Below, piece by piece: positions 25,767-34,691 of a stretch of DNA of 64,000 nt (position 1 is the first letter of the stretch; each line of letters starts with the position of its first letter). Source of the DNA: an uncultured Desulfuromonadales bacterium (GTDB taxonomy: Bacteria > Desulfobacterota > Desulfuromonadia > Desulfuromonadales > Geopsychrobacteraceae); assembly GCA_945787295.1 (NCBI GenBank), contig CALZHQ010000010.1:1-64000 (forward strand), read 5' to 3'. The notes beneath the pieces were generated by a model, which saw nothing but the letters and a program-made list of their open reading frames with translations, was not told where the DNA came from and searched no databases. A program made the translations under genes and the position numbers.

Positions 25767-27248
25767 TTAAAATCCCGCCGGCAACGCCAGCTTGATAATC
25801 GACTCAACCAGAGGTCCGGAACCCAAACCGATGACAATCAACGCCAGCGCGCTGAAAAGCAACGGGGCCTGCATCAGCAGCGGTGCTTCATCGCATTTTT
25901 CATGGCCATGGTCATGCTCATCCTTGTAGAAATAACCGATTTCGATGATCCGGAAGAAGATGACTGCGTTGACCAGGGAACTGAACAGCAGGGCGATCAC
26001 ATAGCCCCACTGCCCGGCTTCAATACCACCAAGGATCAAGTACCACTTGCTGAAAAAACCGGCTGTCGGAGGGACCCCGATCATCGAAAAAGCACCGACC
26101 GTAAAAGCAGCCATGGTGATCGGCATCTTGCGGTAAATCCCCTGCAACTTGTCGAATTCACCGCTGCCGAGTTTGTAGACAATCGCGGCCACAGCCAGGA
26201 ACAGGCAGAGGGTCATCAGCGCATCGTTGACAATGTGCAGTACCGCACCGGTCATACCGGTCGCGTTGGCCAGCCAGACCCCGCCGACCATGTAACCGAC
26301 CTCGGCGACAATGACATAGGTCAACATCCGCTTCAGATCACGCTGGGCAAGAGCCAGGGCCGAGCCGCAGACGATGGCCAGTGCGGCGACCCAGACGATC
26401 CCCTCCTGAACCAACGGATGCTGCAAAAACAGGTAATCGACCGAGAAGATCGAGAACATCACCCGCAGCATCAGGTAGATAGTCACCTTGGTCATCAGCG
26501 GGGCGGCCAGTAGACCGGCACCGGTCGGGGCCAGCGAGTAGGCGTTCGGCAACCAGCCGTGCAGCGGGAACAAGGCCATCTTCACCCAGAGCCCGACCAG
26601 AATAAACGCCAGCGCCGTGGCGACCGCGGCACCACCGTCGATGGTCGGCAGAATCCGCGCCATGTCGGCCATGTTCAGCGTGCCGGTCATCAGGTAGAGG
26701 TAGCCGACGCCAAGCAGGTAGAAACAGGCCCCGATCGAGCCCATGATGATGTAGTTGAAGCTGGCCAGCGGCGCCCGCCCCTTGCCCATGGCGATCAGGC
26801 CGTAGGTGGTGATCGAGGTAATCTCCAGCAGCACGTAGAGGTTGAAGGCATCGCCGGTCAACACCAGCCCCATCAGCCCGGCGATCAGGATCAGGTAAAG
26901 GGTAAAAAACTGGTATTCGCGGCCAGACAGTTCCTGAGCCACCGACTTGAGCGCTGAGAACGAGGCGATCAGAGCCACCACCGAAATCAGCACCAGCATC
27001 AATGCCGAGAGGTGGTCGACCACCAATTCGATCCCGTAGGGAGGCAGCCAATTGCCGACCGTGTAGCTGATTCGACCGTTGGTCAGCACCGAACCCATCA
27101 CGCCCAATGCCGCCAGCACCGAAAAAGCCAGCGAGCCGAGCGTTAAAGCAGCGATCACCCCATTCGACTTACGGCCGAACAGGTTGACGAAAAAAGCCGT
27201 CAGCAACGGCGCAGCCATCACATACATATGCAGGTTGGACGCGCTCAT
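25767..27248 (-). CDS. mrpD: Mrp antiporter subunit D
   Basis: This 493-residue membrane protein of the MrpD/NuoN family contains the key elements LYVLLEITSITTYGLIAMG (Glu in helix 5), KMALFPLHGWLPNAYSLAP (Lys and His in helix 7) and KRMLTYVIVAEVGYMVGG. It overlaps mrpC by 4 bases (27245-27248), the usual C-D order of Mrp operons. In Mrp complexes MrpD is a main proton-path subunit. The C-terminus includes a His-rich cytoplasmic stretch (DEHDHGHEKCDE). Confidence 0.92.
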   Translation of the reverse strand: MSASNLHMYVMAAPLLTAFFVNLFGRKSNGVIAALTLGSLAFSVLAALGVMGSVLTNGRISYTVGNWLPPYGIELVVDHLSALMLVLISVVALIASFSALKSVAQELSGREYQFFTLYLILIAGLMGLVLTGDAFNLYVLLEITSITTYGLIAMGKGRAPLASFNYIIMGSIGACFYLLGVGYLYLMTGTLNMADMARILPTIDGGAAVATALAFILVGLWVKMALFPLHGWLPNAYSLAPTGAGLLAAPLMTKVTIYLMLRVMFSIFSVDYLFLQHPLVQEGIVWVAALAIVCGSALALAQRDLKRMLTYVIVAEVGYMVGGVWLANATGMTGAVLHIVNDALMTLCLFLAVAAIVYKLGSGEFDKLQGIYRKMPITMAAFTVGAFSMIGVPPTAGFFSKWYLILGGIEAGQWGYVIALLFSSLVNAVIFFRIIEIGYFYKDEHDHGHEKCDEAPLLMQAPLLFSALALIVIGLGSGPLVESIIKLALPAGF

Positions 27249-27634
27249 TGGCCGAGTTTCTCCAGAATTTCATCTTCTTCCAGGGTACCGTACTCGCGGT
27301 AGATGCGGAGCAGGATCGCCAGCGCCACCCCGGTGATACTGACCGAAACAACGATGGCGGTCAGCATCAGGACATGCGGCAGGGGGTTAACCACCCCGGC
27401 GACATCAACACCATGTTTGAGAACTTCATACTTGTTAAGAATCGGAATCTTGGCGCCATGTTTGACGCCAGCAGAGACGAACATCAGAATGATAGCGGTC
27501 TGAAAGATATTCATCCCGATCAGCTTTTTGACCAGATTGCGCTTGCCGATCATGGCGTAGAAACCGATCATCATCAGGATGACATAGATCCAATAGTTGT
27601 ATTTAGCGACAATCAGCGAAGTCAACGGTTCCAT
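27245..27634 (-). CDS. mrpC: Mrp antiporter subunit C (NuoK-like)
   Basis: This 129-residue protein with three membrane helices resembles NuoK/MrpC: GFYAMIGKRNLVKKLIGMNIFQ, a long loop, and NPLPHVLMLTAIVVSVSITG, with the conserved LTAIVV helix. It overlaps mrpD by 4 bases and follows mrpB by 1 base. The C-terminal acidic tail is slightly longer than in bacillary MrpC. Confidence 0.92.
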   Translation of the reverse strand: MEPLTSLIVAKYNYWIYVILMMIGFYAMIGKRNLVKKLIGMNIFQTAIILMFVSAGVKHGAKIPILNKYEVLKHGVDVAGVVNPLPHVLMLTAIVVSVSITGVALAILLRIYREYGTLEEDEILEKLGQ

Positions 27635-27635
27635 A

Positions 27636-28115
27636 TCAGAGCCCCTCGTCCAATTCGCCAGCGGAACTTAAATCCCAGAACAACGAGGCCATAATACTCA
27701 TAACCGCCAGGCCGACGCCGACCTCAACGATAAAGATGCCGAAGGAGCGCCACTCGATCGGGCCGAGCGGGATCAGCTTGTCGAGGGCAGAGTAATCGAG
27801 AAACAGCCCGCCGAAAATGGCGCAGAGTGCACCGGTTCCGGTAAAGATCAGCGCCCCGGAGTTTCCAACCACTCCGTTGACCTTTTCCGACATATATTTC
27901 ATCGAAAATTTTATGTCATAGGCCAGCGCCAGGAGCACAAAGGCGGCACCGAGTATGACGCCCCCCTGGAAGCCGCCGCCCGGGCTGTAATGGCCGTGGA
28001 CGATGACATAAAGGCCGAACAGCTGGATGAATGGAACCAACAAACGGACCGCGGTCTGAATAATCAGGCTTTCACCGATCTTGCGCCCTTCGGCACGGGC
28101 CTGCACCTCTCTCAT
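27636..28115 (-). CDS. mrpB: Mrp antiporter subunit B
   Basis: This 159-residue protein has four membrane helices with the MnhB signature VHGHYSPGGGFQGGVILGAA. The ATG at 28115, in an ATGA overlap with the upstream stop and with AGGAG 9 bases upstream, is preferred over an in-frame reading from 28163 that lacks membrane or conserved sequence. It belongs to the minus-strand Mrp operon between the MbhE-like gene and mrpC. Confidence 0.9.
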   Translation of the reverse strand: MREVQARAEGRKIGESLIIQTAVRLLVPFIQLFGLYVIVHGHYSPGGGFQGGVILGAAFVLLALAYDIKFSMKYMSEKVNGVVGNSGALIFTGTGALCAIFGGLFLDYSALDKLIPLGPIEWRSFGIFIVEVGVGLAVMSIMASLFWDLSSAGELDEGL

Positions 28116-28387
28116 GACTTTTTGCTCCTGCGCAGTACGCTGATCACCGCCAGACCGGCGCAATAGATAACTACGGTCTCGAACATGGTGTCGTAACCCC
28201 GGTAATCCCCCAAGACTGCGGTCACCAGGTTCGGTACATGGGTTTCTGATACCGCATTTTCGATATAATGGTTCGACAAATGCACTGCTGCCGGTGCCTG
28301 CGGGTCACCCCAGGCAGGAAAATCCATGGTTCCATACAGCAGGATGGCTCCGGTTACCAGGGTCGCAATCAAGGCCAGCGTTTTCAT
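28112..28387 (-). CDS. MbhE-like (MrpA C-terminal) antiporter subunit
   Basis: This 91-residue protein has two membrane helices and the family core VPNLVTAVLGDYRGYDTMFE, the same sequence found near the C-terminus of large MrpA proteins and as MbhE in membrane-bound hydrogenases. Here it is an independent gene, as in archaeal-type and deltaproteobacterial clusters. It starts at the last base of the upstream MbhD-like stop and overlaps mrpB by 4 bases. Confidence 0.88.
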   Translation of the reverse strand: MKTLALIATLVTGAILLYGTMDFPAWGDPQAPAAVHLSNHYIENAVSETHVPNLVTAVLGDYRGYDTMFETVVIYCAGLAVISVLRRSKKS

Positions 28388-28629
28388 CAGTCTTTACTCC
28401 TGCGAGTGGTATGCAGAATGGCCGCGATAAACAGCACGGTACTGATCCCGGCGCCGACGGTCGCCTCGGTGAAAGCGACGTCAACCGCGCCCATATCGGC
28501 CCAGAGCAGGCACATCAGAAAGCTGTAAACCCCGAAGATGATTGTCGCCCCGAGCAGGTCTTTGACGCTGATCGCGGCGATGGCACAGATCACCACCAGG
28601 GCCAGCAACAGCAGATCGATCGCCCACAT
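28387..28629 (-). CDS. MbhD-like DUF4040 antiporter subunit
   Basis: The 80-residue product has three membrane helices and the DUF4040/MbhD pattern KDLLGATIIFGVYSFLMCLLWADMG followed by AVDVAFTEATVGAG, quoted here as two adjoining parts. The ATG at 28629 directly follows the mrpG stop at 28631; a longer frame from 28659 would add a basic stretch overlapping mrpG and is less likely. In other bacteria this segment is part of MrpA. Confidence 0.87.
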   Translation of the reverse strand: MWAIDLLLLALVVICAIAAISVKDLLGATIIFGVYSFLMCLLWADMGAVDVAFTEATVGAGISTVLFIAAILHTTRRSKD

Positions 28630-28630
28630 A

Positions 28631-28948
28631 TTATTTAGTCCCCTTCTTCCAGGGCTCAAGCCCCAGAATCAGCGCCGCCTCGGTAATTGCATGGGTCGCA
28701 GTCGGGCTGGCAATAAAAATAAACGCAGCAATCAGCAGAATTTTCAAACTGACCAGAACCGATGCCAGGGTGAAATCCTGCAGGTTATAGAGGGCCACCC
28801 CAATAATCACCAGTTCGGCAGCCAGCGAATCGCACTTGCCGGCGGCATGCATCCGGGTATAGAAATCGGGCAACCGCAGCACCCCGACCACGCCAACAAA
28901 AAAGAAAAACAGCCCGGCCAGCATAAAGGCGATCCCCACATAGGTCAT
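28631..28948 (-). CDS. mrpG: Mrp antiporter subunit G
   Basis: This 105-residue protein has three membrane helices with the MnhG/PhaG signature GVLRLPDFYTRMHAAGKCDS (Pfam PhaG_MnhG_YufB). It overlaps mrpF by 4 bases and is followed directly by the DUF4040 gene. The length is normal. Confidence 0.93.
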   Translation of the reverse strand: MTYVGIAFMLAGLFFFFVGVVGVLRLPDFYTRMHAAGKCDSLAAELVIIGVALYNLQDFTLASVLVSLKILLIAAFIFIASPTATHAITEAALILGLEPWKKGTK

Positions 28949-29244
28949 GATTCACCTCCTGCGACTTCATCCTGAAAATCATGCTTTTTGCGGATAAAGA
29001 ATTTGGACGCGCCCAAGGTCGCGATAAAATTGAGCAAGGCATAGGCGACCGCGATGTCGACAAACATCCCCAGATCCTGATAGAGGAGGCCGATCAAGAG
29101 CAGCAGGACGGTGGTCTTGGTGCCGACCACGTTGCCGCTGAGCACCCGGTCGAGGATTGACGGGCCGAACACCAGCCGGTAGAGGCTGACCAGAATCAGC
29201 AGGATCAAGGCAATCGCAATGCCGAGGATAAATCGTTCTGCCAT
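28945..29244 (-). CDS. mrpF: Mrp antiporter subunit F
   Basis: This 99-residue protein has three membrane helices with the MrpF pattern RLVFGPSILDRVLSGNVVGT. It shares a base with the end of mrpE and overlaps mrpG by 4 bases. In Mrp complexes MrpF helps form the sodium-path module with E and G. Confidence 0.92.
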   Translation of the reverse strand: MAERFILGIAIALILLILVSLYRLVFGPSILDRVLSGNVVGTKTTVLLLLIGLLYQDLGMFVDIAVAYALLNFIATLGASKFFIRKKHDFQDEVAGGES

Positions 29245-29732
29245 TATTTGAACTCCAATGCCCGGGCGACCCGTTCTTCCATTTCGCCCGGCAACGATTC
29301 GGCGGCCTCTGAAGTCAGGGCATAAACGGTAAATTCGGTCTCTTCGTCCTCATGGATATTGACAGTGATGGTACCCGGCGTCAGGGTAATCGACTGGGCC
29401 ATGGTGACCTTGGCCATCGGCCGGGTCAGCTTAGACTTGAAACGGAACAGGTGCGGATCGATTTTCTCCAGCATCCGCGGGTGTAGAATAATATAAGCGA
29501 CCTGCAGATTGGCAAGCAGGATTTCCCAGACCAGCCAGGGAAAATAGAGAAGCAGTCCGATTATCTCACGCAGCCAGGGTTTGCCATGCTCAGGAAAGAG
29601 CAGATCAGAACTGAAATGAGTCACCAGCAGGCAGCAGATAACCCCCAGCGAAAAATGGAAGGCATCAAACATGCCGGACAGAACAACCCAGAAACCCAGC
29701 ATGATGACAAAGGTGGCAATTTTCGCCTTCAT
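29244..29732 (-). CDS. mrpE: Mrp antiporter subunit E
   Basis: This 162-residue protein has two or three N-terminal membrane helices followed by a soluble domain containing MAQSITLTPGTITVNIHEDE, the MrpE/MnhE signature. It is the first gene of the 12-gene minus-strand Mrp operon (E-F-G-MbhD-MbhE-B-C-D-D2-two small genes-D3). No strong Shine-Dalgarno is seen (TATGAGATC before the ATG). Confidence 0.92.
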   Translation of the reverse strand: MKAKIATFVIMLGFWVVLSGMFDAFHFSLGVICCLLVTHFSSDLLFPEHGKPWLREIIGLLLYFPWLVWEILLANLQVAYIILHPRMLEKIDPHLFRFKSKLTRPMAKVTMAQSITLTPGTITVNIHEDEETEFTVYALTSEAAESLPGEMEERVARALEFK

Positions 29733-30196
29733 GATCTCATAACCCGATTTGAATAATATTAATTACAAAAAGCTGCAGCCTTAGCTTCAGCCGCAATCGA
29801 AATGACAAATAAACTCTCTCCACCGGCCCGACCTGCACAATCTGTATGCAGTATACAAAGTGTAAGCGAGAAAAAAACCAGCAGATCCGATCGATCGAAA
29901 CCTGCCATTGACTCTGAAGATCCCCTGTGACCGCTGCCCGACAAGATCAGCCTCCAAAGAGCAGGCAACTGTTTCTGGACAATCGGTGCACGGCCACGCT
30001 AATCTTACAAGAGTACAAGAGCTGCTAAAAACATCGCATATCTAGCATGAGACAAATGGCAAGGTCAAGCGAATCCACTGTTCTAGCTTCGACGAAGGGC
30101 CACTGGAAACCTGACCTGAGCAGCGTAAAAACAGCCTGCAGAGAGGCCTCGAATAAATAGAACCATATTTTATTTTTAAATTAATTGGAGCCACAA
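29733..30196. other. Divergent control region between mrpE and the amidase gene
   Basis: This is a 464-base AT-rich intergenic stretch serving a minus-strand and a plus-strand gene. An imperfect palindrome TGTAT-GCAGT-ATACA lies at 29843-29857, about 110 bases upstream of mrpE, and shares the GTATAC core with sites at 3325 and 59867. No RNA gene or convincing reading frame is visible; a 69-codon frame at 29759-29968 (minus) has no ribosome site or family pattern. Confidence 0.4.
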
Positions 30197-30982
30197 ATGA
30201 AACAGCTGACCTGTTCATCAATCCAGTTCAACATCACCCTCGGATACATCGACGCCAACCTCGACAAAGCCACTGCCGCCCTGCAGCGGGTCGCTGCCCG
30301 TGGAGCACAGCTGGCAGTCTTGCCAGAAATGTGGAGTTGCGGTTATGACTACCGCAACCTCAAGGAACTGGCCAAAGAGACTCCGCGCGTGCTGGAAGAG
30401 ATACAAGAAGAGTGCCGAAAACTGAACCTCGTCAGCGTCGGCAGCCTGCCGGAACTGCAGAATGACACCATCTACAACACCGCCTACGTGATAGACAAGG
30501 GGAAACTGGTCGGCAGCTACCGCAAGCTCCACCTGTTCTCGACCATGCGTGAAGACGAGTATCTCGGTGCCGGCCACCAGTCCCTGGTGGCGGAAACCTC
30601 CATCGGACGGCTAGGAATCGCCATCTGCTATGATCTGCGCTTTCCCGAGCTGTTCCGCAAGCTGGCCCTGGAAGGCGCCGAAATCATCTGCCTGCCGGCC
30701 GAATGGCCGAAGCCGCGCCAGGAACACTGGAAAACCCTGCTTCGCGCCCGGGCGATCGAAAACCAGCTGTTCATTATCGCCGCCAACTGTTGCGGCGTAC
30801 AGGGCAAGCTCGACTTCTTCGGCCTGAGCCAGCTGATTTCACCGCTGGGGAATGTTCTGCAGATGGCTGAAGAGAGCGACGTCGAACTGGTCGCCGATTT
30901 CGATTACCGCGAGATGGAAAAATATCGCGCCCAGATCGATATCCTCGCTGACCGCCGGGCTGATATTTACGGCACCCCCTGA
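30197..30982 (+). CDS. Nitrilase-superfamily amidase
   Basis: This 261-residue carbon-nitrogen hydrolase has the catalytic triad Glu44 (VLPEMWSCGY), Lys110 (YRKLHLFSTM) and Cys144 (IAICYDLRFPEL). The size and the motif set resemble omega-amidase (YafV/Nit2), which hydrolyses 2-oxoglutaramate or 2-oxosuccinamate, but carbamoylputrescine or other amides are possible. The ATG at 30197 is chosen over TTG at 30185 because the GGAG ribosome site lies between them. It converges with the next small gene. Confidence 0.88.
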   Translation: MKQLTCSSIQFNITLGYIDANLDKATAALQRVAARGAQLAVLPEMWSCGYDYRNLKELAKETPRVLEEIQEECRKLNLVSVGSLPELQNDTIYNTAYVIDKGKLVGSYRKLHLFSTMREDEYLGAGHQSLVAETSIGRLGIAICYDLRFPELFRKLALEGAEIICLPAEWPKPRQEHWKTLLRARAIENQLFIIAANCCGVQGKLDFFGLSQLISPLGNVLQMAEESDVELVADFDYREMEKYRAQIDILADRRADIYGTP

Positions 30983-30991
30983 CGGCCAGCC

Positions 30992-31348
30992 CTATTCTTC
31001 CAGTGGCTGGGCATCTTTGCGGTAGCGCTCGGGGACCAGTTGCAAACTGTCGGCAAAATTCAGCACGCCGGAATCATCAACATAGAGATAACGCTGGGCC
31101 GCTTTTGGTGCCTCTGTTGACGTTGGCTGGCTCGCCTCGATCACCTGCTCGATCGATTTTCCCGCCCCCCCGTCCGGCTGATCGATCCCGACCAGGCCGA
31201 ACAGGCGCGCCCGGAAATCGACATAAAAGGTCTGCGCCTGGGTCACTCCTGGAACATCCAGCGGGACCCGAACCAGTAATTGGTCGCCAGCGACCAGTAC
31301 AATCAGTGTGAGCAGCAACCAGGCAAATATTTTCAATAACTTAAGCAT
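30992..31348 (-). CDS. Membrane-anchored DUF4124-like protein
   Basis: This 118-residue protein has one N-terminal membrane helix (about 5-26, FAWLLLTLIVLVAGDQLLV) and a periplasmic tail ending in RYLYVDDSGVLNFADSLQ, which resembles the DUF4124 motif (a Y-x-W/V-D-x-x-G-x-x-x-F-x-D strand pair). The function is unknown. GGAGAG lies 8 bases before the ATG. It is monocistronic, convergent with the amidase gene. Confidence 0.65.
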   Translation of the reverse strand: MLKLLKIFAWLLLTLIVLVAGDQLLVRVPLDVPGVTQAQTFYVDFRARLFGLVGIDQPDGGAGKSIEQVIEASQPTSTEAPKAAQRYLYVDDSGVLNFADSLQLVPERYRKDAQPLEE

Positions 31349-31495
31349 CTTTTGAACTCTCCGAACAAAAATAGACCCGCCAAGTGTACCGCTCCATCAC
31401 GACAAACTCAACACCCGGCTAAAGGTTGCACTTTCGCCCGGCGATGTGCAAGAATACGGAGCTTTGCATATTAATGAGCAACAAGGAGCTCGCAA

Positions 31496-32437
31496 ATGAG
31501 TGATTCAGAATACGACGTCATTATCATCGGTGGCGGCCCTGCGGGTATGACCGCCGGCCTCTACGCATCCCGCGCCATGCTGAAAACCCTGATGCTGGAA
31601 AAGATGATGATGGGTGGTCAGATGATGATGACCACCAAGGTCGAAAACTGGCCCGGCTACCCGGGTGGCATCGACGGCCCGGAGCTGATGATGAAATTCC
31701 AGGAGCATTGTGTCGAGTTCGGCCTGGAAACCGGTTACGGCACGGTAGAAAAAATAATCGACAATGGCCCCGCCAGCAAAACCCTGATTGTCGATGGCAA
31801 GGAACGGACCTGCAAAGCCGTCATCATCGCCACCGGGGTGGTGGCACGCCCGCTTGGACTCGACGACGAACAGGGGCTGGTCGGTCGCGGCGTCTCCTAC
31901 TGTGCTACCTGCGACGGTGCCTTCTTCCGCGATGTGCCGATCGCGGTGATCGGTGGCGGCGACACCGCTGCCGAGGAAGCCCTGTTCCTGACCCGTTTTG
32001 CCAGCAAAGTAATCTTGGTCCATCGCCGCAACGAACTGCGGGCCACCAAGATCCTCCAGCAGCGGATCATGCAGAACGAAAAAATCGAGATGGCCTGGAA
32101 CTCCGTGGTCGATAGCTTGCTCTCTGACGAGAGCGGCTTGAGCGGAGCGGTCCTGCGTGATGTCAAGACCGGCGAAACTCGTGAAATAGAAGTGCAAGGG
32201 ATGTTTGTCGCCGTCGGCGTAACGCCAACCACCGGCTTTGTTGCCGATCTGTTGCACCTGGACGAAGACGGCTACATCGTCGCCGGCGAAAATACGTGCA
32301 CTTCAGTTCCGGGAATCCTGGCGGCCGGTGATTGCCGAACATCGGTTCTTAAGCAGGTCTCAACGGCTGTCGGTGACGGGGCGGTTGCGGCAGTCATGGC
32401 AGAAAAACTGCTGGAGGAACTGGCTCACGATTCATAG
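31496..32437 (+). CDS. trxB: Thioredoxin reductase
   Basis: This 313-residue NADPH-dependent flavoenzyme reduces thioredoxin. The FAD motif GGGPAGMTAGLYASR is near the N-terminus, the redox-active disulfide is C136-C139 in SYCATCDGAFF, the NADPH motif is GGGDTAAEEALFL, and the C-terminal FAD motif is AAGDCR. A Met-rich run (MMMGGQMMMTTK) replaces the usual GGQL surroundings. AAGGAG lies 7 bases before the ATG. The length is canonical. Confidence 0.95.
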   Translation: MSDSEYDVIIIGGGPAGMTAGLYASRAMLKTLMLEKMMMGGQMMMTTKVENWPGYPGGIDGPELMMKFQEHCVEFGLETGYGTVEKIIDNGPASKTLIVDGKERTCKAVIIATGVVARPLGLDDEQGLVGRGVSYCATCDGAFFRDVPIAVIGGGDTAAEEALFLTRFASKVILVHRRNELRATKILQQRIMQNEKIEMAWNSVVDSLLSDESGLSGAVLRDVKTGETREIEVQGMFVAVGVTPTTGFVADLLHLDEDGYIVAGENTCTSVPGILAAGDCRTSVLKQVSTAVGDGAVAAVMAEKLLEELAHDS

Positions 32438-32492
32438 CTCTTCGGCCTGCTGATTATTTAATATCAACAGTTAAACCCTGGGGGGGGATTTT

Positions 32493-34022
32493 ATGCTAGC
32501 TCGCGTCACATCCGGTGCCTTGTTCGGCATCGATGCCTATCCGGTCGAGGTCGAAGTCGATATCGCCCAAGGCCTGCCACAGTTTTCCACCGTCGGATTG
32601 CCGGAAGGTGCGGTCAAGGAGAGTAAAGACCGGGTCAAATCGGCGATCAAAAACTCCGGTTACGATTTCCCCGCCCGGCGCATCACCATCAACCTGGCCC
32701 CAGCCGATATCCGTAAGGACGGGGCCGCCTTCGATCTGCCGATCGCTATCGGCCTGCTCTGCGCCACCGGCGTCGTTGATGAAAAACAGCTGGAAAATTT
32801 CATTCTGCTCGGTGAGCTTTCCCTTGACGGTCGGGTCAAGCCGGTGCGCGGCGTGTTACCGATTGCCGTGGCCGCCCGCAGCTGGGGCGATCAGGCGCTG
32901 ATCCTGCCGAGTGAAAATGCCGCCGAAGGGGCGGTCGTCAACGGACCCCCGATCTATGCGGTCAAAGATCTTGGCGAAGTGGTGGCGCTGATCAACGGTG
33001 AGCAGCAACAGAACCCCTTTCGCTGCCCTGTCGACAGTTTCTCAACTCCGGTTGATAGCGAGGACTTTGCCGAGGTTCGGGGTCAGGAACATGTCAAGCG
33101 GGCGCTCGAAGTCGCCGCAGCCGGCGCTCACAATGTCCTGCTGAGCGGTCCACCCGGCAGCGGAAAAACCATGCTTGCCCGCCGCTTGCCATCAATCCTG
33201 CCGGAACTCTCATTTGAAGAAGCGCTGGAAACCACCAAGGTTCACTCCGTCGCCGGCCTGCTCGGCCACAGCCACGGCCTGGTTGGCCAACGGCCGTTCC
33301 GCTCTCCGCACCACACCATCTCTGATGCCGGCTTGATCGGCGGCGGCAGCTATCCTCGACCAGGGGAAGTCTCGCTGGCCAACCACGGAATTCTGTTTCT
33401 CGACGAGTTTCCCGAGTTCAAAAAAAACGTTCTGGAAATGCTCCGACAACCGCTGGAAGATGCCCAGGTCAGCATCAGCCGCGCCGCCCTGAGCCTGACG
33501 TATCCGGCCAATTTCATGCTGGTGGCGGCGATGAATCCCTGCCCCTGTGGTTTCTTGAGTGATCCGCACCAGAAAAACCCCTGCACCTGCACCCCGCTGA
33601 TGATTCAGCGCTATCGCAGTCGCCTGTCCGGACCACTGCTCGACCGGATCGATCTGCACATCGAAGTGCCGCCGGTCCCGCACAAAGACCTGTCTGACAA
33701 CACGCCGGGAGAAAGCAGTGCCGAGATCCGCGCCCGGGTCAACCGTGCGCGCCAAATTCAGCGCGAGCGGCTAGTCAACTATGGCCTGCACAGTAACGCC
33801 CAGATGCAAACTCGCCACATCGGGCGCTATTGTCGGCTGGATGTGGCCGGCGAGCAGCTACTCGAACAGGTCACCACCCGTCTCGGACTCTCTGCCCGCA
33901 GCTACACCCGCATCCTCAAACTGGCCAGAACCATCGCAGATCTAGCCGGTCATGAGAAAATTGAGCGCCAGTATTTGTCTGAAGCAATTCAATATCGGGG
34001 CCTCGATCGAAAAATCTGTTAA
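32493..34022 (+). CDS. comM: ComM/YifB-family Mg-chelatase-like AAA+ ATPase
   Basis: This 509-residue hexameric helicase-like ATPase promotes branch migration during natural transformation in species where it has been studied. It has an N-terminal Lon-like (ChlI) domain (about 1-170), Walker A GPPGSGKT (219-226), Walker B ILFLDEFPEF, and a C-terminal Mg-chelatase domain with zinc-type cysteines (CPCGFLSDPHQKNPCTC). A G-rich ribosome site precedes the ATG. Presence does not prove competence; many non-competent bacteria have it. Confidence 0.93.
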   Translation: MLARVTSGALFGIDAYPVEVEVDIAQGLPQFSTVGLPEGAVKESKDRVKSAIKNSGYDFPARRITINLAPADIRKDGAAFDLPIAIGLLCATGVVDEKQLENFILLGELSLDGRVKPVRGVLPIAVAARSWGDQALILPSENAAEGAVVNGPPIYAVKDLGEVVALINGEQQQNPFRCPVDSFSTPVDSEDFAEVRGQEHVKRALEVAAAGAHNVLLSGPPGSGKTMLARRLPSILPELSFEEALETTKVHSVAGLLGHSHGLVGQRPFRSPHHTISDAGLIGGGSYPRPGEVSLANHGILFLDEFPEFKKNVLEMLRQPLEDAQVSISRAALSLTYPANFMLVAAMNPCPCGFLSDPHQKNPCTCTPLMIQRYRSRLSGPLLDRIDLHIEVPPVPHKDLSDNTPGESSAEIRARVNRARQIQRERLVNYGLHSNAQMQTRHIGRYCRLDVAGEQLLEQVTTRLGLSARSYTRILKLARTIADLAGHEKIERQYLSEAIQYRGLDRKIC

Positions 34023-34155
34023 CAAAGCCACACTCTTTATCACTCTTTTCATTGTCGGACTTCCAAGTCAATTGATATACTTGGCCATTGTTCTCTAATT
34101 GGCAGGAGAATTATCTGTTGCCTGCATCACATCCCATATCCACGGAGGCCAAAAG

Positions 34156-34680
34156 ATGAAAAAAACGCTGTTATTTGCCCTGCTCACCAGCCTGATGCTC
34201 TCCTGCCTGGCGGTTGCCGCTGAACAGCTTGATCAGCAACAGCATGCCTCCTGCAACTACTGCGGCATGAACCGGGTTAAATTTGCCCACAGCCGCATGC
34301 TGATCGATTACGATAACGGTAGCTCTGTTGGTACCTGCAGCCTGCATTGTGCCGCAGTTGAATTTGCCCTGAGCATTGACAAAACGCCAAAAACCATTAA
34401 GGTCGGAGATCTGAACAGCAAACAACTGATCGATGCCGAACAGGCCTTTTGGGTCATCGGTGGAGATAAACCGGGCGTCATGACCTCACGCGCAAAATGG
34501 GCGTTCAACGAAAAAACTGCGGCAGAGCAGTTTGTTGCCCGTAGCGGCGGAATGATCGTTGGCTTTGATCAGGCGATGAAAGCGGCTTACGAGGATATGT
34601 ACCAAGATACGATGATGATCCGCAACAAACGTAAAATGAAGAAAATGAAGATGCAACAGCATGGCATGGATAAAAAATAG
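34156..34680 (+). CDS. NosL-like copper-binding lipoprotein-type protein 1
   Basis: This 174-residue exported protein has a signal peptide (MKKTLLFALLTSLMLSCLAV; the Cys at 17 may be lipidated) and a NosL-type site CNYCGM (C33, C36, M38), plus a second Cys pair in CSLHC (C61, C65). The C-terminal tail is rich in Met and Lys (MMIRNKRKMKKMKM), compatible with metal binding. GGAGG lies 6 bases before the ATG. It is the first gene of a seven-gene operon; NosL proteins hand Cu(I) to nitrous oxide reductase, but no nosZ is visible here. Confidence 0.8.
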   Translation: MKKTLLFALLTSLMLSCLAVAAEQLDQQQHASCNYCGMNRVKFAHSRMLIDYDNGSSVGTCSLHCAAVEFALSIDKTPKTIKVGDLNSKQLIDAEQAFWVIGGDKPGVMTSRAKWAFNEKTAAEQFVARSGGMIVGFDQAMKAAYEDMYQDTMMIRNKRKMKKMKMQQHGMDKK

Positions 34681-34691
34681 GACTGACTAAT

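Noticed and set aside
29759..29968. 69-codon minus-strand frame in the mrpE-amidase gap
   Set aside because: No ribosome site and no family pattern; its composition is compatible with chance in intergenic DNA.
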